A stretch of 64,000 nt of DNA. Source: Paenibacillus sp. Its GTDB lineage: Bacteria > Bacillota > Bacilli > Paenibacillales > Paenibacillaceae. The stretch covers positions 1 to 64,000 of the forward strand of contig JAILZT010000008.1 in NCBI GenBank assembly GCA_023512345.1. The letters run 5' to 3'. The translations under genes and the position numbers were made by a program. A model generated the notes under the pieces. That model ran no database searches and was not told where the DNA came from. It saw only the letters and a program-made list of their open reading frames with translations. This document shows, in pieces, positions 7,337-15,525 of this stretch (the stretch's first letter is position 1; each line of letters begins with the position of its first letter).

Positions 7337-7882
7337 TTATAAATTCTCTTCACTACTTATCAACACGTTGTTAAATTGATTTCGAGTTAATTCATAATCA
7401 ATAGATGATTGTAGTTCTCCTAATTGGTTTCTCCATGAATTATGGTGAACAGCCATTTTACGGAAACCGATTTTCTCATATACGTGCTGAGCCCGTGTAT
7501 TATTAACATTAGTGTCTAGAACGATTTTGTAATACCCCATCTCGTTAAATAGTGCATTGATTAACATCATCAAGAAGGTAGTTCCGTAGCCCTTTTCCTG
7601 TTGACTGAAATCACAAATCTTAATTCCAATTTCAGCAACGTTATTTTCTACGGTTCTATAATTCATCTCGCCTACTGGGACAGCAGCTATTTCTAAAACC
7701 AAGCGATGATTGAGGTCATTATCAGTCTCGAGCTTTTTCAAAATCTCTTCTTTTGTAATACCAAGGCCGTTTGGATACCCAGCATGGGCCATAATCTTTC
7801 CATTGTTCCACCACTTGCAAAACAACTCAGCATCGTAAGCGGTCGCACTTCGGATTACCAAATAATCATGTTTTAAAAACAT
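7337..7882 (-). CDS. GNAT-family N-acetyltransferase (RimJ/RimL-like)
   Basis: The frame is open to 7999 but the start at 7882 (MFLKHDYLVIRSATAYDAEL) has GGGAGGGG at the right distance and matches the usual family start, giving 182 residues. Motifs: IGIKICDFSQQEKGYGTTFL (acetyl-CoA loop, with Q-x-x-G-Y-G), LDTNVNNTRAQHVYEKIGF (motif B). RimJ/RimL-like enzymes acetylate ribosomal proteins or antibiotics and small amines; the substrate here cannot be told. Confidence 0.8.
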   Translation of the reverse strand: MFLKHDYLVIRSATAYDAELFCKWWNNGKIMAHAGYPNGLGITKEEILKKLETDNDLNHRLVLEIAAVPVGEMNYRTVENNVAEIGIKICDFSQQEKGYGTTFLMMLINALFNEMGYYKIVLDTNVNNTRAQHVYEKIGFRKMAVHHNSWRNQLGELQSSIDYELTRNQFNNVLISSEENL

Positions 7883-8114
7883 CAACCATGCCCCTCCCAT
7901 TTGTAGGGGATTCCGCAGATAATCATTTGCTTCCTCACAAGAATCGTCTCCTTTAACTATTCTACAATTCACAATAACAAACTCAGCATATGGTAACAAT
8001 GCACTAATATGTATATATTTATTTTTTACACTCTACTCCGTACGGCTTAATAATTTTGAGGCATATTCTCAACAATCCTGCCTGTGGGACTTGATCCCGA
8101 GCGCTATTAACCAA

Positions 8115-8255
8115 ACAACAAAAAACCTCCCCTCACCCCTAAAGGTAAAAGAAGGCTTAAACGCGTGACCTGCGAAGACATGGCAGCTATATTTTTAGCT
8201 CGACAACCGCTTGCGAACGGCCTTTAACGTTTAGTTTTTGCATAAGATTAAGCTA
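8115..8255 (-). repeat. gerE-tail repeat R2
   Basis: Carries the gerE terminator hairpin and about 70 bases of the gerE 3' coding end (AGCTCGACAACCGCTTGCGA on plus), but with a deletion of about 18 bases relative to intact gerE (loss of CCCCAAGCTTGATCAGCT). It ends near GCATAA, then unrelated sequence leads to the DUF5692-like gene. Confidence 0.8.
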
Positions 8256-8266
8256 ATGTACTTCCC

Positions 8267-9181
8267 TTAATTCATGTCTGCGATGGCTTTGTAAGCCGCT
8301 AGGTCTGTGTATACCTCCACTTTAAGCGGATTACGTTTATGTTTGAATATTTTATAAAAGTGATAGACAATCACTGCTATGTTAGCAGCCAAGGACAACG
8401 CACTCACAACCCATAACGCTGTTTCGCTGTGTGAGGATTGTACGGAAAACTTTGACTCTCCGACAAACGCCGGGAACGACATCGTAAACATCATCCAAAT
8501 CGCCAAGGTCTGTGCACGATGTTGTAACCAGGCTCCTTTTTTAATGAAGAACGCGGGGATTGTGCATGACACCAGCAATGCTGCGCCTGCATAGAAGGAA
8601 TGGTCAGAGACAGCATTATATATATAAGCAAAATTCCAGATGTCATACGCAATAATCCAGAACCAAAGCTGATCCGGCCACAGCATATCTTTGCTCTTAT
8701 CTTTACTGATAACTATGCCCATCCATCCGGAAATCGTAACAATGTTCAAAATACCTGCGATCCCGTTCATAATGTTCCAGGGACCACCCACCATCATTAC
8801 TCCGTCAACCATTCCGTCCAAACTATATACCTGAAAATCGCGGATGACCGCTTCTAATATATTGACGGCCAAAATAATTGCGGGAAACATCAATATGTAT
8901 TTATTACTGCTCCAGCCCTTAACATATCTAATAGCCATGAAGCCTAAACAGCCTGCCAAAGCAGAGTATACTTTTACCCAATGAAACCACGTTCCCACAC
9001 TAGAACCTTCACCCGCCGTATTCGGCCAGACCGCTATGGTCAGAACAATTGGAGCGACTAAAAACAATAATAGTGCAACCCATTTGCTCTTGCGTGCAAT
9101 TTCATTTACGAACATTAATCCACCAAGAACCACTAACCACATCAGAGCAGAGTACCAGGGAATAGATTCGAATAAAAACAT
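8267..9181 (-). CDS. DUF5692-like multi-pass membrane protein, copy 1
   Basis: 304 residues with about eight hydrophobic segments (from residue 8 on: ALMWLVVLGGLMFVNEIA, WVALLLFLVAPIVLTIAV, then VYSALAGCLGFMAI, YILMFPAIILAVNILEAVI, IAGILNIVTISGWMGIVI, LWFWIIAYDIWNFAYIYN, and two more). Many Trp residues face the membrane ends. It resembles the DUF5692 family of unknown function, from memory. TAAGGAGGAGTAAGTT precedes the ATG. It is separated from the FAD oxidoreductase by a terminator, so it has its own promoter region with a palindrome. An identical copy lies at 16872. Confidence 0.75.
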   Translation of the reverse strand: MFLFESIPWYSALMWLVVLGGLMFVNEIARKSKWVALLLFLVAPIVLTIAVWPNTAGEGSSVGTWFHWVKVYSALAGCLGFMAIRYVKGWSSNKYILMFPAIILAVNILEAVIRDFQVYSLDGMVDGVMMVGGPWNIMNGIAGILNIVTISGWMGIVISKDKSKDMLWPDQLWFWIIAYDIWNFAYIYNAVSDHSFYAGAALLVSCTIPAFFIKKGAWLQHRAQTLAIWMMFTMSFPAFVGESKFSVQSSHSETALWVVSALSLAANIAVIVYHFYKIFKHKRNPLKVEVYTDLAAYKAIADMN

Positions 9182-9263
9182 AACTTACTCCTCCTTATAG
9201 TATGCATTCAATGTATGCCTTAGCTCAAGAATAAACAAAGTGTCCGGTTCCATCAAACTTTAC

Positions 9264-9287
9264 AAAACGTTGATAAATCAGCGTTTT
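9264..9287. promoter_or_regulatory. Palindrome upstream of the DUF5692-like gene
   Basis: AAAACG-TTGATAAATCAG-CGTTTT: six-base outer arms plus an inner GAT/ATC, about 80 bases before the start at 9181. It is flanked by TACA/TACA on both sides. Possible operator; the same element is in the copy at 17869-17892. Confidence 0.35.
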
Positions 9288-9416
9288 ACAAATCTCCTTT
9301 CATGTTATGTTTACACTGCGAATCTGGACCAGATTACCCAAGACTCTAACACTGGCTGACGATTTTAATAGATTCTATATCTTTAGAACTACATGTTGTA
9401 AACACATCTTGAAAGT

Positions 9417-9453
9417 AAAAAAACCTTGTCCACAAAGTGCTTTGTGAGCAAGG
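9417..9453 (-). terminator. Intrinsic terminator after FAD oxidoreductase gene
   Basis: Stem CCTTGTCCACAAAG / CTTTGTGAGCAAGG with a two-base loop, then seven T's on the minus strand. It lies 20 bases past the stop at 9474 and separates that unit from the DUF5692-like gene. Confidence 0.85.
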
Positions 9454-9473
9454 CCAGTGATTCGAATTATTGT

Positions 9474-10733
9474 TTAAAAAAACCGGTCGACCAAGTATTT
9501 CGAATATACGATACAGTTCTCAAGAGTGGGGAAGTTCATGATTTCTCCGGCATAATAAATCTGGTCTCTCCCCTGCATCAGGTCAAGCTGCTCATAAAAA
9601 CCTTCACGGAGCGCATCAGATTCTACATGGGGAAAATGCTCCCAACTTTTCATCATATAAAAACGGATGTTTGTTCCGCCAAGATCCCTAAGCTTTGTCT
9701 CCACAGCCTCACGCATCTCTTGATCGGTCATGTCTTCATTCTCCACTACATAAATAGTGATCAAATCCGTAGTTCCCATATCTGCCCACCGATAATGCCA
9801 GGCCATCATCTGCCCCTTAGAGCCAGGGTACATATTGCCGGGAATATAACCTGAAAGTTCAGGAATTCCTTCGACCCTATAAGCGTAAACACGAAACCGC
9901 TCATAGGTAATATGCTCCAATACCCTTTTGTCTGCCTCAGGTAAATCAACGATCTTACTAATATGCTGCAAGGAGGCCGTATAAATAACTCTGTCAAAAT
10001 AAAGAGCAGACTGATTGGTTTCCACCCGTGCCTTGCCGTTTGTTTCGTAATCAATATGGATCACTTCACAAGTCAGGCGCAGGTCCTCTACCTGGTCTGC
10101 CATGCGCCTTATTAGTTCAGTAACCCCCTTAGGCCATGTGATCATATGTGTAACTTCAATAAAGGAGAGCAGATTTTCGAAGCTTAGAAATTTAAGAACA
10201 TACGCCGCGGGAACATCATAAATACTGCCGAATCCAAAAGTACTGAAGTAATGCATATAGACCTGCTTAATGACAAATAATTCGTTCTCATCGCACCATA
10301 AGGAAAAGGGCTGGCACAAATCCTCCGGCAAATGGAGAAGACCCGGCTCATTTAACCGCTCGTAGCGTTTTAAAATCTCCGGCAAACGTTTGAACTCCTG
10401 CGTAAAAGCCTGTACCTGATCCAGAGGAATTTGCGAGGTCTGCCTTCCGTTAATATTGAAAAACCCCCGCTCCAATAAAGGCCCCTTGTCCATCAAGTTA
10501 AATTCCATCATCAGTTTCTTCGTGTTGGCATAGGAGGGAAGTCCGAACAGCGCCCCCATTTCATACGTTTTCCCTTTATACTCAATGGAAAAGCACTTTC
10601 CTCCTACACGGTCTGATTTCTCAAGGATGGTAATATGGGTATACCCCTTCTTAGCTAAATGATAAGCAGCAGAAACCCCGGAAATCCCTGCACCGATAAT
10701 ACAAATTGTGTCTTCGCGCTTCATGTTGTCCAT
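9474..10733 (-). CDS. FAD-dependent amine-oxidase-like oxidoreductase, copy 1
   Basis: 419 residues. The N-terminal dinucleotide motif ICIIGAGISGVSAAYHL with ILEKSDRVGGKCFS (residues 11-50) is that of the NAD(P)-binding_8 / amine-oxidase superfamily that includes protoporphyrinogen oxidase and phytoene desaturase. The C-terminal FAD contact is IYYAGEIMNFPTLENCI. No signal peptide. The start has AAGGAG embedded in the stop region of the upstream DDE-like gene six bases away, so the two are cotranscribed. The substrate is unknown. An identical copy lies at 18079. Confidence 0.85.
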   Translation of the reverse strand: MDNMKREDTICIIGAGISGVSAAYHLAKKGYTHITILEKSDRVGGKCFSIEYKGKTYEMGALFGLPSYANTKKLMMEFNLMDKGPLLERGFFNINGRQTSQIPLDQVQAFTQEFKRLPEILKRYERLNEPGLLHLPEDLCQPFSLWCDENELFVIKQVYMHYFSTFGFGSIYDVPAAYVLKFLSFENLLSFIEVTHMITWPKGVTELIRRMADQVEDLRLTCEVIHIDYETNGKARVETNQSALYFDRVIYTASLQHISKIVDLPEADKRVLEHITYERFRVYAYRVEGIPELSGYIPGNMYPGSKGQMMAWHYRWADMGTTDLITIYVVENEDMTDQEMREAVETKLRDLGGTNIRFYMMKSWEHFPHVESDALREGFYEQLDLMQGRDQIYYAGEIMNFPTLENCIVYSKYLVDRFF

Positions 10734-10739
10734 CTTCCG

Positions 10740-11777
10740 TTATCTCCTTGTAAATAACCATAGTGGCAAGGTCTCGCTCTGGCCCAAATATTCAAGTGCT
10801 GCATCCGATGGTATTTTACCTTGGTTTGGACCGTCAGTAATTATTCTGTTGAAGTTATAGTATTTTAGGTACGCTTGTAAGCGGTTTTCTAACATTTCAA
10901 AGGAATCTATCGTAGGATCTCCCCAGGCCTGCTGATAAAATTCCTTGGTCAACACCGCAACAAATTGCTGCAAAGGTTGAAATATCTCTGCATTTTGCGC
11001 AGTGACAGCCACCTGATTAATATTGTTCTTATGCAAAAAGTCACTATATTTATGTTTGCCTCTATCCCAGTTTGTTGTGAATTCGCGGCTTTTGTGTGTC
11101 ACCAGATTGTCGATCTCAAAATGTACCGTCTTCATTAAGGGGATAATCTTCAGATGCATGAAATCAATGAAGTGTATAGTAGCTTTACGGTTATAGAGCT
11201 TGACTAATCCTAACGTTGAGTAGACATCATAAAACACATATTGATATACTTTCCCGATTTTCGGGAACTCCCCCATATAATAAATACTCTGCTGGCAGAT
11301 ATAGCCGGGGTGGGCATTGTTCGGATCCTTCATCTTGTAGTCCAGAAGTTCTTCTCTTACCTTGCTCTTTGGAACTTTAGCAGCTGTGTCACTCTGCCAT
11401 TTCTTCTCCTTGATTTCTTTGGCATAGGCCTCCCGCTGCGCCCTCTTGCTAAGTCCGTGCCGGCGCAAAACATTGTATATCCCGGATTCCCCTACCTTCT
11501 CCCCCTCGTCCTGCAATTCATAATAGATACGCTTCGGACCATCTTCAGGAAATTTGGCAATATACTTTAAAATCAGTCTTTCCGTACGCTTGTCCACTTT
11601 ATTTGGCATTACCGGCTTTTTTTCCTTCTCAGTAAGTCCATCCATACCCTGTTTTTTGTAAGCATTTTGCCACTTATAATAAATTGTCCGGGAAATGCCG
11701 AACTCTTTGCAGGTTTCACTCACATTTTTGCTGGTGGTTCCTTGCATGAGGATCGAATATTTAGTTTTCGCATTCAA
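10740..11777 (-). CDS. DDE-transposase-like protein lacking catalytic residues, copy 1
   Basis: 346 residues from the TTG at 11777, which has GGGGG eight bases upstream (the GTG at 11786 overlaps that site). N-terminal helix-turn-helix of the IS481/IS3 kind (SKNVSETCKEFGISRTIYYKWQNAYKKQG), a second HTH-like part around residue 100 (GESGIYNVLRRHGLSKRAQ), then an rve-like fold. By alignment from memory with IS481 proteins the first Asp position reads Gln (YICQQSIYY), the second Asp remains (EIDNLVTHKSREF) and the final Glu reads Gln (PLQQFVAVLTKEF). It therefore cannot transpose by the usual chemistry. No terminal inverted repeats were seen. It may be a domesticated DNA-binding regulator of the operon it starts. 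A TATAAT-like -10 is at 11800-11805. Confidence 0.75.
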   Translation of the reverse strand: MNAKTKYSILMQGTTSKNVSETCKEFGISRTIYYKWQNAYKKQGMDGLTEKEKKPVMPNKVDKRTERLILKYIAKFPEDGPKRIYYELQDEGEKVGESGIYNVLRRHGLSKRAQREAYAKEIKEKKWQSDTAAKVPKSKVREELLDYKMKDPNNAHPGYICQQSIYYMGEFPKIGKVYQYVFYDVYSTLGLVKLYNRKATIHFIDFMHLKIIPLMKTVHFEIDNLVTHKSREFTTNWDRGKHKYSDFLHKNNINQVAVTAQNAEIFQPLQQFVAVLTKEFYQQAWGDPTIDSFEMLENRLQAYLKYYNFNRIITDGPNQGKIPSDAALEYLGQSETLPLWLFTRR

Positions 11778-11872
11778 TTTGTTCACCCCCAGTCTTCATA
11801 TTATACATACCCGGCCTTTTGAACAGCTTCATTTCTTATAATTATTAATTTATTAATGTTTGCGCTGATTTC

Positions 11873-12040
11873 CTATAACGTCTCCATTCACGACGTCACA
11901 GCGGCTTAAGGACCGTAAGGTCCGGGTGGCTCCGCTACTTAGCCGGTGGGATGTGTCCGCCTGATTCCACTTCTATGCCGAAACCATCGGGCGGACCAAG
12001 GGGCTTCAGCCCCTCAGCGTCAATGCGGTGTTATCGGATG
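11873..12040 (-). repeat. attC-like site H
   Basis: Minus strand: CATCCGATAACACCGCATTGACG ... CGTGAATGGAGACGTTATAGGAAA. Arms pair (CGCATTGACG / CGTGAATGG). The centre has GCGGCTTAAGG...CTTAGCCGGT as in site F and a GGGGCTTCAGCCCC hairpin. The stop codon of the 12031-12639 gene is the TAA inside R''. Confidence 0.7.
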
Positions 12041-12639
12041 CCTGAGCCTTCTTCGATTTGCTTAAGAAAATCTTTACATTTCATTATACATTCCACGTAC
12101 TCATTGAAGTTATATGTGTTGTAATAAGGGTTCATAAATCCATGTTCGGCTTCAATAATTTCTATAAATGTGTTCTTCTTGGACCTTAATTTCTCTTCTA
12201 ATTCTAATATATTAAATGATTTCTCATGCATTGCGAAAAATAATAAGGTAGCGCAATTGGGTTCTATCTCTACATAATTTCTAATTCTGGATCCATAAAA
12301 TCCAATAATTCCATCAACCCCATATTCGCTACTCATCCATGCAATTGTTGCGCCTATACTAAATCCAATAATAAAGATATGTTTATACTTCTCTCTATTT
12401 AGATTTACTATTTTTAATACTTCATTTAATGCTCTGGTAAATCCAATTTCATTAATAAAATAATGATATGCTTTATCTTCTTGAGCATAAGAAAATGGTT
12501 CCCGATCAATTAGATTTGGACTTAGTACATCAAAGCCTTCCTTGATCATCATGTCACTAAAAAAGTTTATATGATCATTTATTCCATAGATTTCGTGTAG
12601 GATAATCACTAAAGATTTTCTAGAATTTTCTTTGTTCAT
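12031..12639 (-). CDS. Dienelactone-hydrolase-like alpha/beta hydrolase (cassette), copy 1
   Basis: 202 residues from ATG 12639 (MNKENSRKSLVIILHEIYGIN); the frame is open further upstream but only through the attC-like site. Alpha/beta-hydrolase features: LVIILHEIYG, DVLSPNLIDRE, nucleophile elbow IIGFSIGATIAW where Ser (rather than the Cys of classical dienelactone hydrolases) sits in G-x-S-x-G, and a late His in EAEHGFMNPYY. The likely activity is hydrolysis of a small ester or lactone. The stop TAA is inside the R'' arm of site H. Identical copy at 20636. Confidence 0.8.
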   Translation of the reverse strand: MNKENSRKSLVIILHEIYGINDHINFFSDMMIKEGFDVLSPNLIDREPFSYAQEDKAYHYFINEIGFTRALNEVLKIVNLNREKYKHIFIIGFSIGATIAWMSSEYGVDGIIGFYGSRIRNYVEIEPNCATLLFFAMHEKSFNILELEEKLRSKKNTFIEIIEAEHGFMNPYYNTYNFNEYVECIMKCKDFLKQIEEGSGIR

Positions 12640-12677
12640 AGGAATTCCATCTTTCTTAATATACTTTGCACAGGTTT

Positions 12678-12849
12678 CCGATAACGTTGTTGTATTCACG
12701 ACGCCCTGCCACCCTAAAGGAACGAAGTGACTGGCCGCGATACTGTTGGGTGGTGCGGGTGTGTTCGCCTGATTCATCCCTCGGCTCTTTTTACTTCGGG
12801 CGAACCAAGGGACGAATGCCCCGTAGCGTGAATATGGTGTTATCTGAAG
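12678..12849 (-). repeat. attC-like site I
   Basis: Minus strand: CTTCAGATAACACCATATTCACG ... CGTGAATACAACAACGTTATCGGAAA. Centre CCTGCCACCC...GGGTGGTGCGGG pairs. It separates the ADP-ribosylglycohydrolase and hydrolase cassettes. Confidence 0.7.
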
Positions 12850-12859
12850 TACGACACTT

Positions 12860-13792
12860 CTATGAGAACTCTAACAATTCTTCAAAGCGACCGCATAGTT
12901 CAATAATTTCATCTATACTAGCTATCTGATTTAACCAGTCTTGAGAAATCTCGTCTATACCAAAATATATTCCTGCTAGTCCACCTGTAACTGCTCCAGT
13001 TGTATCAGTATCGTCCCCTAAATTAATAGATTTAAAGACAGCCTCTTTATATCCATTTGATGTTAAAAGACTCCACAAACTAGCTTCTAAGGTATGTACC
13101 ACATAACCTGATGATTGAATTTCATTAATATCTAAAATAGACAAATCTCCTTCAATTATCCGATCAAATCGTTTTAATTCTATATTGTTTGCGTATGTTT
13201 CTTTAATCACTTCTTTCATTGCTTGTATACTTCTCTTCATATCTAATCCATTGATTAAGTTAATTGCTATCTCCACATATATTACGCAAGCTATTATTGA
13301 TACTTGATGGCGGTGGGTTATTGATGAAACTTGAGCAATAATAGAGATGCGATCTTCAATTTTCAATCCTCTTAGGTAATACGCTAATGGTAAAACCCTC
13401 ATTAATGACCCATTGCCATTACTAAATTCATCTAGACCACCTGCAAAATCAGGTCTAATAAAATCGTCGTTTAGTTTGTCGATCGCTTTCTTTGTAGCAA
13501 TTCCAACATCAAACACTTCTCCATGAGGTGTCCAATATCCATTCCATAACCATTTTGTAAATTTATCTGCAATATCATACAAATCGATTTGCTTACATTC
13601 AGTAATGCTTTCCATTAAACAAAATGTTAATGAACTATCGTCCGACCAAGTGCCTGGAGGTTGATTATAAGTCCCAAAGCCTATCATATCTGTTATTGGT
13701 TGTTTTGATAGAATTTCTCGCGACCTAAATTCTACTGGAACTCCGAGTGCATCACCTAGACACAAACCGACTATTCCTTTTATTACCTGCAT
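12860..13792 (-). CDS. ADP-ribosylglycohydrolase family protein (cassette), copy 1
   Basis: 310 residues, full length for the DraG family. Metal- and substrate-binding motifs: LCLGDALGVPVEF (residues 10-22), GTWSDDSSLT (T/D-D for the dimagnesium site), GNGSLMRVLPLA, ITHRHQVS and the C-terminal SINLGDDTDTTGAVTGGLAG. It should remove ADP-ribose from a modified residue or small molecule. GGAGGTTGATTCATAG precedes the ATG, which directly follows the attI-like site. Mobile ADP-ribosylhydrolases can counter ADP-ribosylating toxins; that role is only a guess here. Identical copy at 21465. Confidence 0.85.
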   Translation of the reverse strand: MQVIKGIVGLCLGDALGVPVEFRSREILSKQPITDMIGFGTYNQPPGTWSDDSSLTFCLMESITECKQIDLYDIADKFTKWLWNGYWTPHGEVFDVGIATKKAIDKLNDDFIRPDFAGGLDEFSNGNGSLMRVLPLAYYLRGLKIEDRISIIAQVSSITHRHQVSIIACVIYVEIAINLINGLDMKRSIQAMKEVIKETYANNIELKRFDRIIEGDLSILDINEIQSSGYVVHTLEASLWSLLTSNGYKEAVFKSINLGDDTDTTGAVTGGLAGIYFGIDEISQDWLNQIASIDEIIELCGRFEELLEFS

Positions 13793-13828
13793 CTATGAAT
13801 CAACCTCCAAATAGATTTGTCGTATTTC

Positions 13829-13879
13829 AGATAACTTCATATCTACGAATGTTATTTCACGAACTTCGTATATCCAACT
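13829..13879 (-). other. attI-like insertion site, array 2 copy 1
   Basis: Minus strand TTGGATATACGAAGTTCG, TGAAATAACATTCG, TAGATATGAAGTTATCTG. It nearly matches the site at 4331-4381 up to GTTA and then diverges into a different cassette, which is the expected boundary at an integron recombination point. Confidence 0.6.
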
Positions 13880-14396
13880 AATACCGGATGTTTCTGAACC
13901 TCGTAGCCACCCTCTTATAAGGTTTTCTACGAAATGGCCCGCGTATTGCCTTGCATCCCTTCTCTCAAGCAATTCCTGGATATAGCGGAGGTCAATCTCG
14001 CTTTCAAGCAAATGTGGATAGAGCTTTCTCAAACACTTTTTGCGCAGACCGCTCGATCAGGTGACGACCGGGGGTTTGCCCGGGAAATAACCATGGATCA
14101 GGTTTCTGCTGCTCGATATATTTAGGCACAATCGCATAAGCGGCATTGGATAGCAGTGTATTCCGGTCTTTTTCGTGAGTGGTCACAGTCCCCAATTTGG
14201 CCTGATATAGGGAGCGGTTTCTTGATAATGAAGCACATGTTGAATATAGAACTTCAGCGCACTGATTGCCGATTAACGTATGCATGAGCATAGCCCTTCT
14301 GTAACAAAAAAGTGCATATCCCTGAACAGGATGTGTCATCCCTTCAAGCTTTATGGCAATTGTTCTCTCGTCACGCATAATCAGCTGGATTTGCAT
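13880..14396 (-). pseudogene. Tyrosine recombinase remnant, array 2 copy 1
   Basis: A more decayed relative of the 4382-5049 gene. The start MQIQLIMRDERTIAIKLEGM at 14396 is in frame with LLSNAAYAIVPKYIEQQKPDP and ERSAQKVFEKALSTFA, but most of the arm-binding domain, the Arg I box and Box II are gone. A second frame (from 14032) holds the piece HLLESEIDLRYIQELLE, the part missing from the other pseudogene. The two remnants together recover most of an ancestral integrase. Confidence 0.75.
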
Positions 14397-14477
14397 CTCA
14401 TTTCCTCCTCTAGTATATCAACCATTCTAAATATTAGGAATTAAAAAGGAGCCCTCCATATCCTTGCAGAACTATTC

Positions 14478-14642
14478 ACAACAAAAAACCTCCTCTCACC
14501 TCTAAAGGTAAAAGAAGGCTTAAACGCGTGACCTGCGAAGACATGGCAGCTATATTTTCAGCTCCCCAAGCTTGATCAGCTCGACAACCGCTTGCGAACG
14601 GCCTTTAACGTTTAGTTTTTGCATAACATTGGAGATGTGGTT
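14478..14642 (-). repeat. gerE-tail repeat R3
   Basis: Identical to 23083-23247: gerE terminator plus the last 93 bases of gerE coding sequence without the R2 deletion. After 14642 the sequence is unrelated (TGAAAACCGTCAGAG), so this is a truncated gerE, not a second gene. Confidence 0.85.
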
Positions 14643-14693
14643 TGAAAACCGTCAGAGTGAGATGCTGGGTAGGATTGGTCTTTGAAGTTGAAG

Positions 14694-15080
14694 CTAATCA
14701 ATGAAGTGCGGTGAGTGTAGTTCCAGTTTTTCCATATCTACGATAAATCCATATGTTTTCAGGATATCCAAGCCAAGCAAACCTTTGTGCGACTTGGGCA
14801 GTATTCCCACATCAACTTCCACATTTTCAATCCTTAGAGCATCAATTCCTATCTGATCCATTACCTTGGTGTAAAAAGGTACAGTTCCACCAACGCCATA
14901 AGCCTCGTAAACGGGGTCTCCGTTTTTATATGTCACACCTATTTCTTCCAATACATCAGGGCTGAAGACCGTATGCGACGAACCCGTATCAATAATAACA
15001 TCATTAATTTCAATCTTTCTTCCTTGAAAGCATACTGTAAGCTTTATTGTCAGGAGTTGTCCATCGTAATCAATCTTCAT
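14694..15080 (-). CDS. Retropepsin-like aspartic protease
   Basis: 128 residues from ATG 15080. The catalytic triplet DTGSS (VIIDTGSSHTVF, residues about 28-39) with the later hydrophobic-hydrophobic-Gly motif GLLGLDILKTYGF marks a single-domain clan AA protease, active as a dimer. No membrane span. The start overlaps the upstream stop as ATGA, showing translational coupling. Such small proteases in Firmicutes have no general assigned substrate. Confidence 0.8.
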   Translation of the reverse strand: MKIDYDGQLLTIKLTVCFQGRKIEINDVIIDTGSSHTVFSPDVLEEIGVTYKNGDPVYEAYGVGGTVPFYTKVMDQIGIDALRIENVEVDVGILPKSHKGLLGLDILKTYGFIVDMEKLELHSPHFID

Positions 15081-15325
15081 GATCGCCGTCTCACTCTCAT
15101 CAGAGGGTCTCTGCGCAGATGTATGATGCATTCCATATTAGAGGTGTGATAAACAATGCTCCCAGGTTCTGTGCTGAAAAATTCCCTGTTGGCATCTTTC
15201 TCAGGAACTGCACGAACAGGTGCTACTTCCGTTATAATTTTCTTATCATCTTCCTCACGATAGTCAAGAATGGAAAGCAAGACAAATTGGTCAGGAAACA
15301 ACTCTCTTACTTGTTGCCATTTCAT
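15077..15325 (-). CDS. Hypothetical protein coupled to the aspartic protease
   Basis: 82 residues from ATG 15325 (MKWQQVRELFPDQFVLLSIL), chosen because GGGAGGG lies 9 bases upstream. Strand-rich, charged, no signal peptide; ends in an Arg-rich tail MRVRRRS. The stop overlaps the protease start. I do not recognise the family, but partner proteins of about this size next to retropepsin-like genes suggest a joint role. Confidence 0.65.
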   Translation of the reverse strand: MKWQQVRELFPDQFVLLSILDYREEDDKKIITEVAPVRAVPEKDANREFFSTEPGSIVYHTSNMECIIHLRRDPLMRVRRRS

Positions 15326-15525
15326 TCTTTTAACCCTCCCGACATATTTAGATTCTAACATGACTTTAATGATTTCATTTTATCATATATTGAAATCTAA
15401 TCGGCATTCTTACTCCCACTCACAACAACAAACCTCCGCTCACTTCGAAGGGTAAAATCCTCCCTTTTTGGTATAAATTGATTCCGCACCAATAAGCACC
15501 ATTAGTTAACATAATATACGAGTAT

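Larger units (their letters stand above)
11873..14396 (-). mobile_element. Second degenerate integron-like array, copy 1
   Basis: Order on the minus strand: recombinase remnant (14396-13880), attI-like site, ADP-ribosylglycohydrolase cassette, attC-like site I, hydrolase cassette, attC-like site H. Beyond site H lies the DDE-like/FAD block, which begins with the same post-site sequence (GAAATCAGCGCAAAC) as true cassettes, so it may have been captured as the last cassette or landed next to it. Confidence 0.7.
8115..14642. repeat. Large direct duplication, copy 1 (6,528 bp)
   Basis: This segment and 16720-23247 appear identical wherever compared, with a constant offset of 8,605. The match begins at ACAACAAAAAACC and ends at GAGATGTGGTT inside the gerE coding sequence; the bases on either side differ. 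It carries five genes, two attC-like sites, an attI-like site and a recombinase pseudogene. Identity even in pseudogene and intergenic parts means the duplication is very recent, or the copies are homogenised, or an assembly artefact must be excluded. Confidence 0.95.

Noticed and set aside
10740..11777. Active IS481-type insertion sequence
   Set aside because: Two of three catalytic acidic residues appear replaced, no terminal inverted repeats or target duplications were found, and the gene is tightly coupled to a metabolic gene.
12639..12777. N-terminal extension of the hydrolase through the attC-like site
   Set aside because: The extension is translated recombination-site sequence and lacks a ribosome-binding site; the ATG at 12639 begins the recognisable fold.
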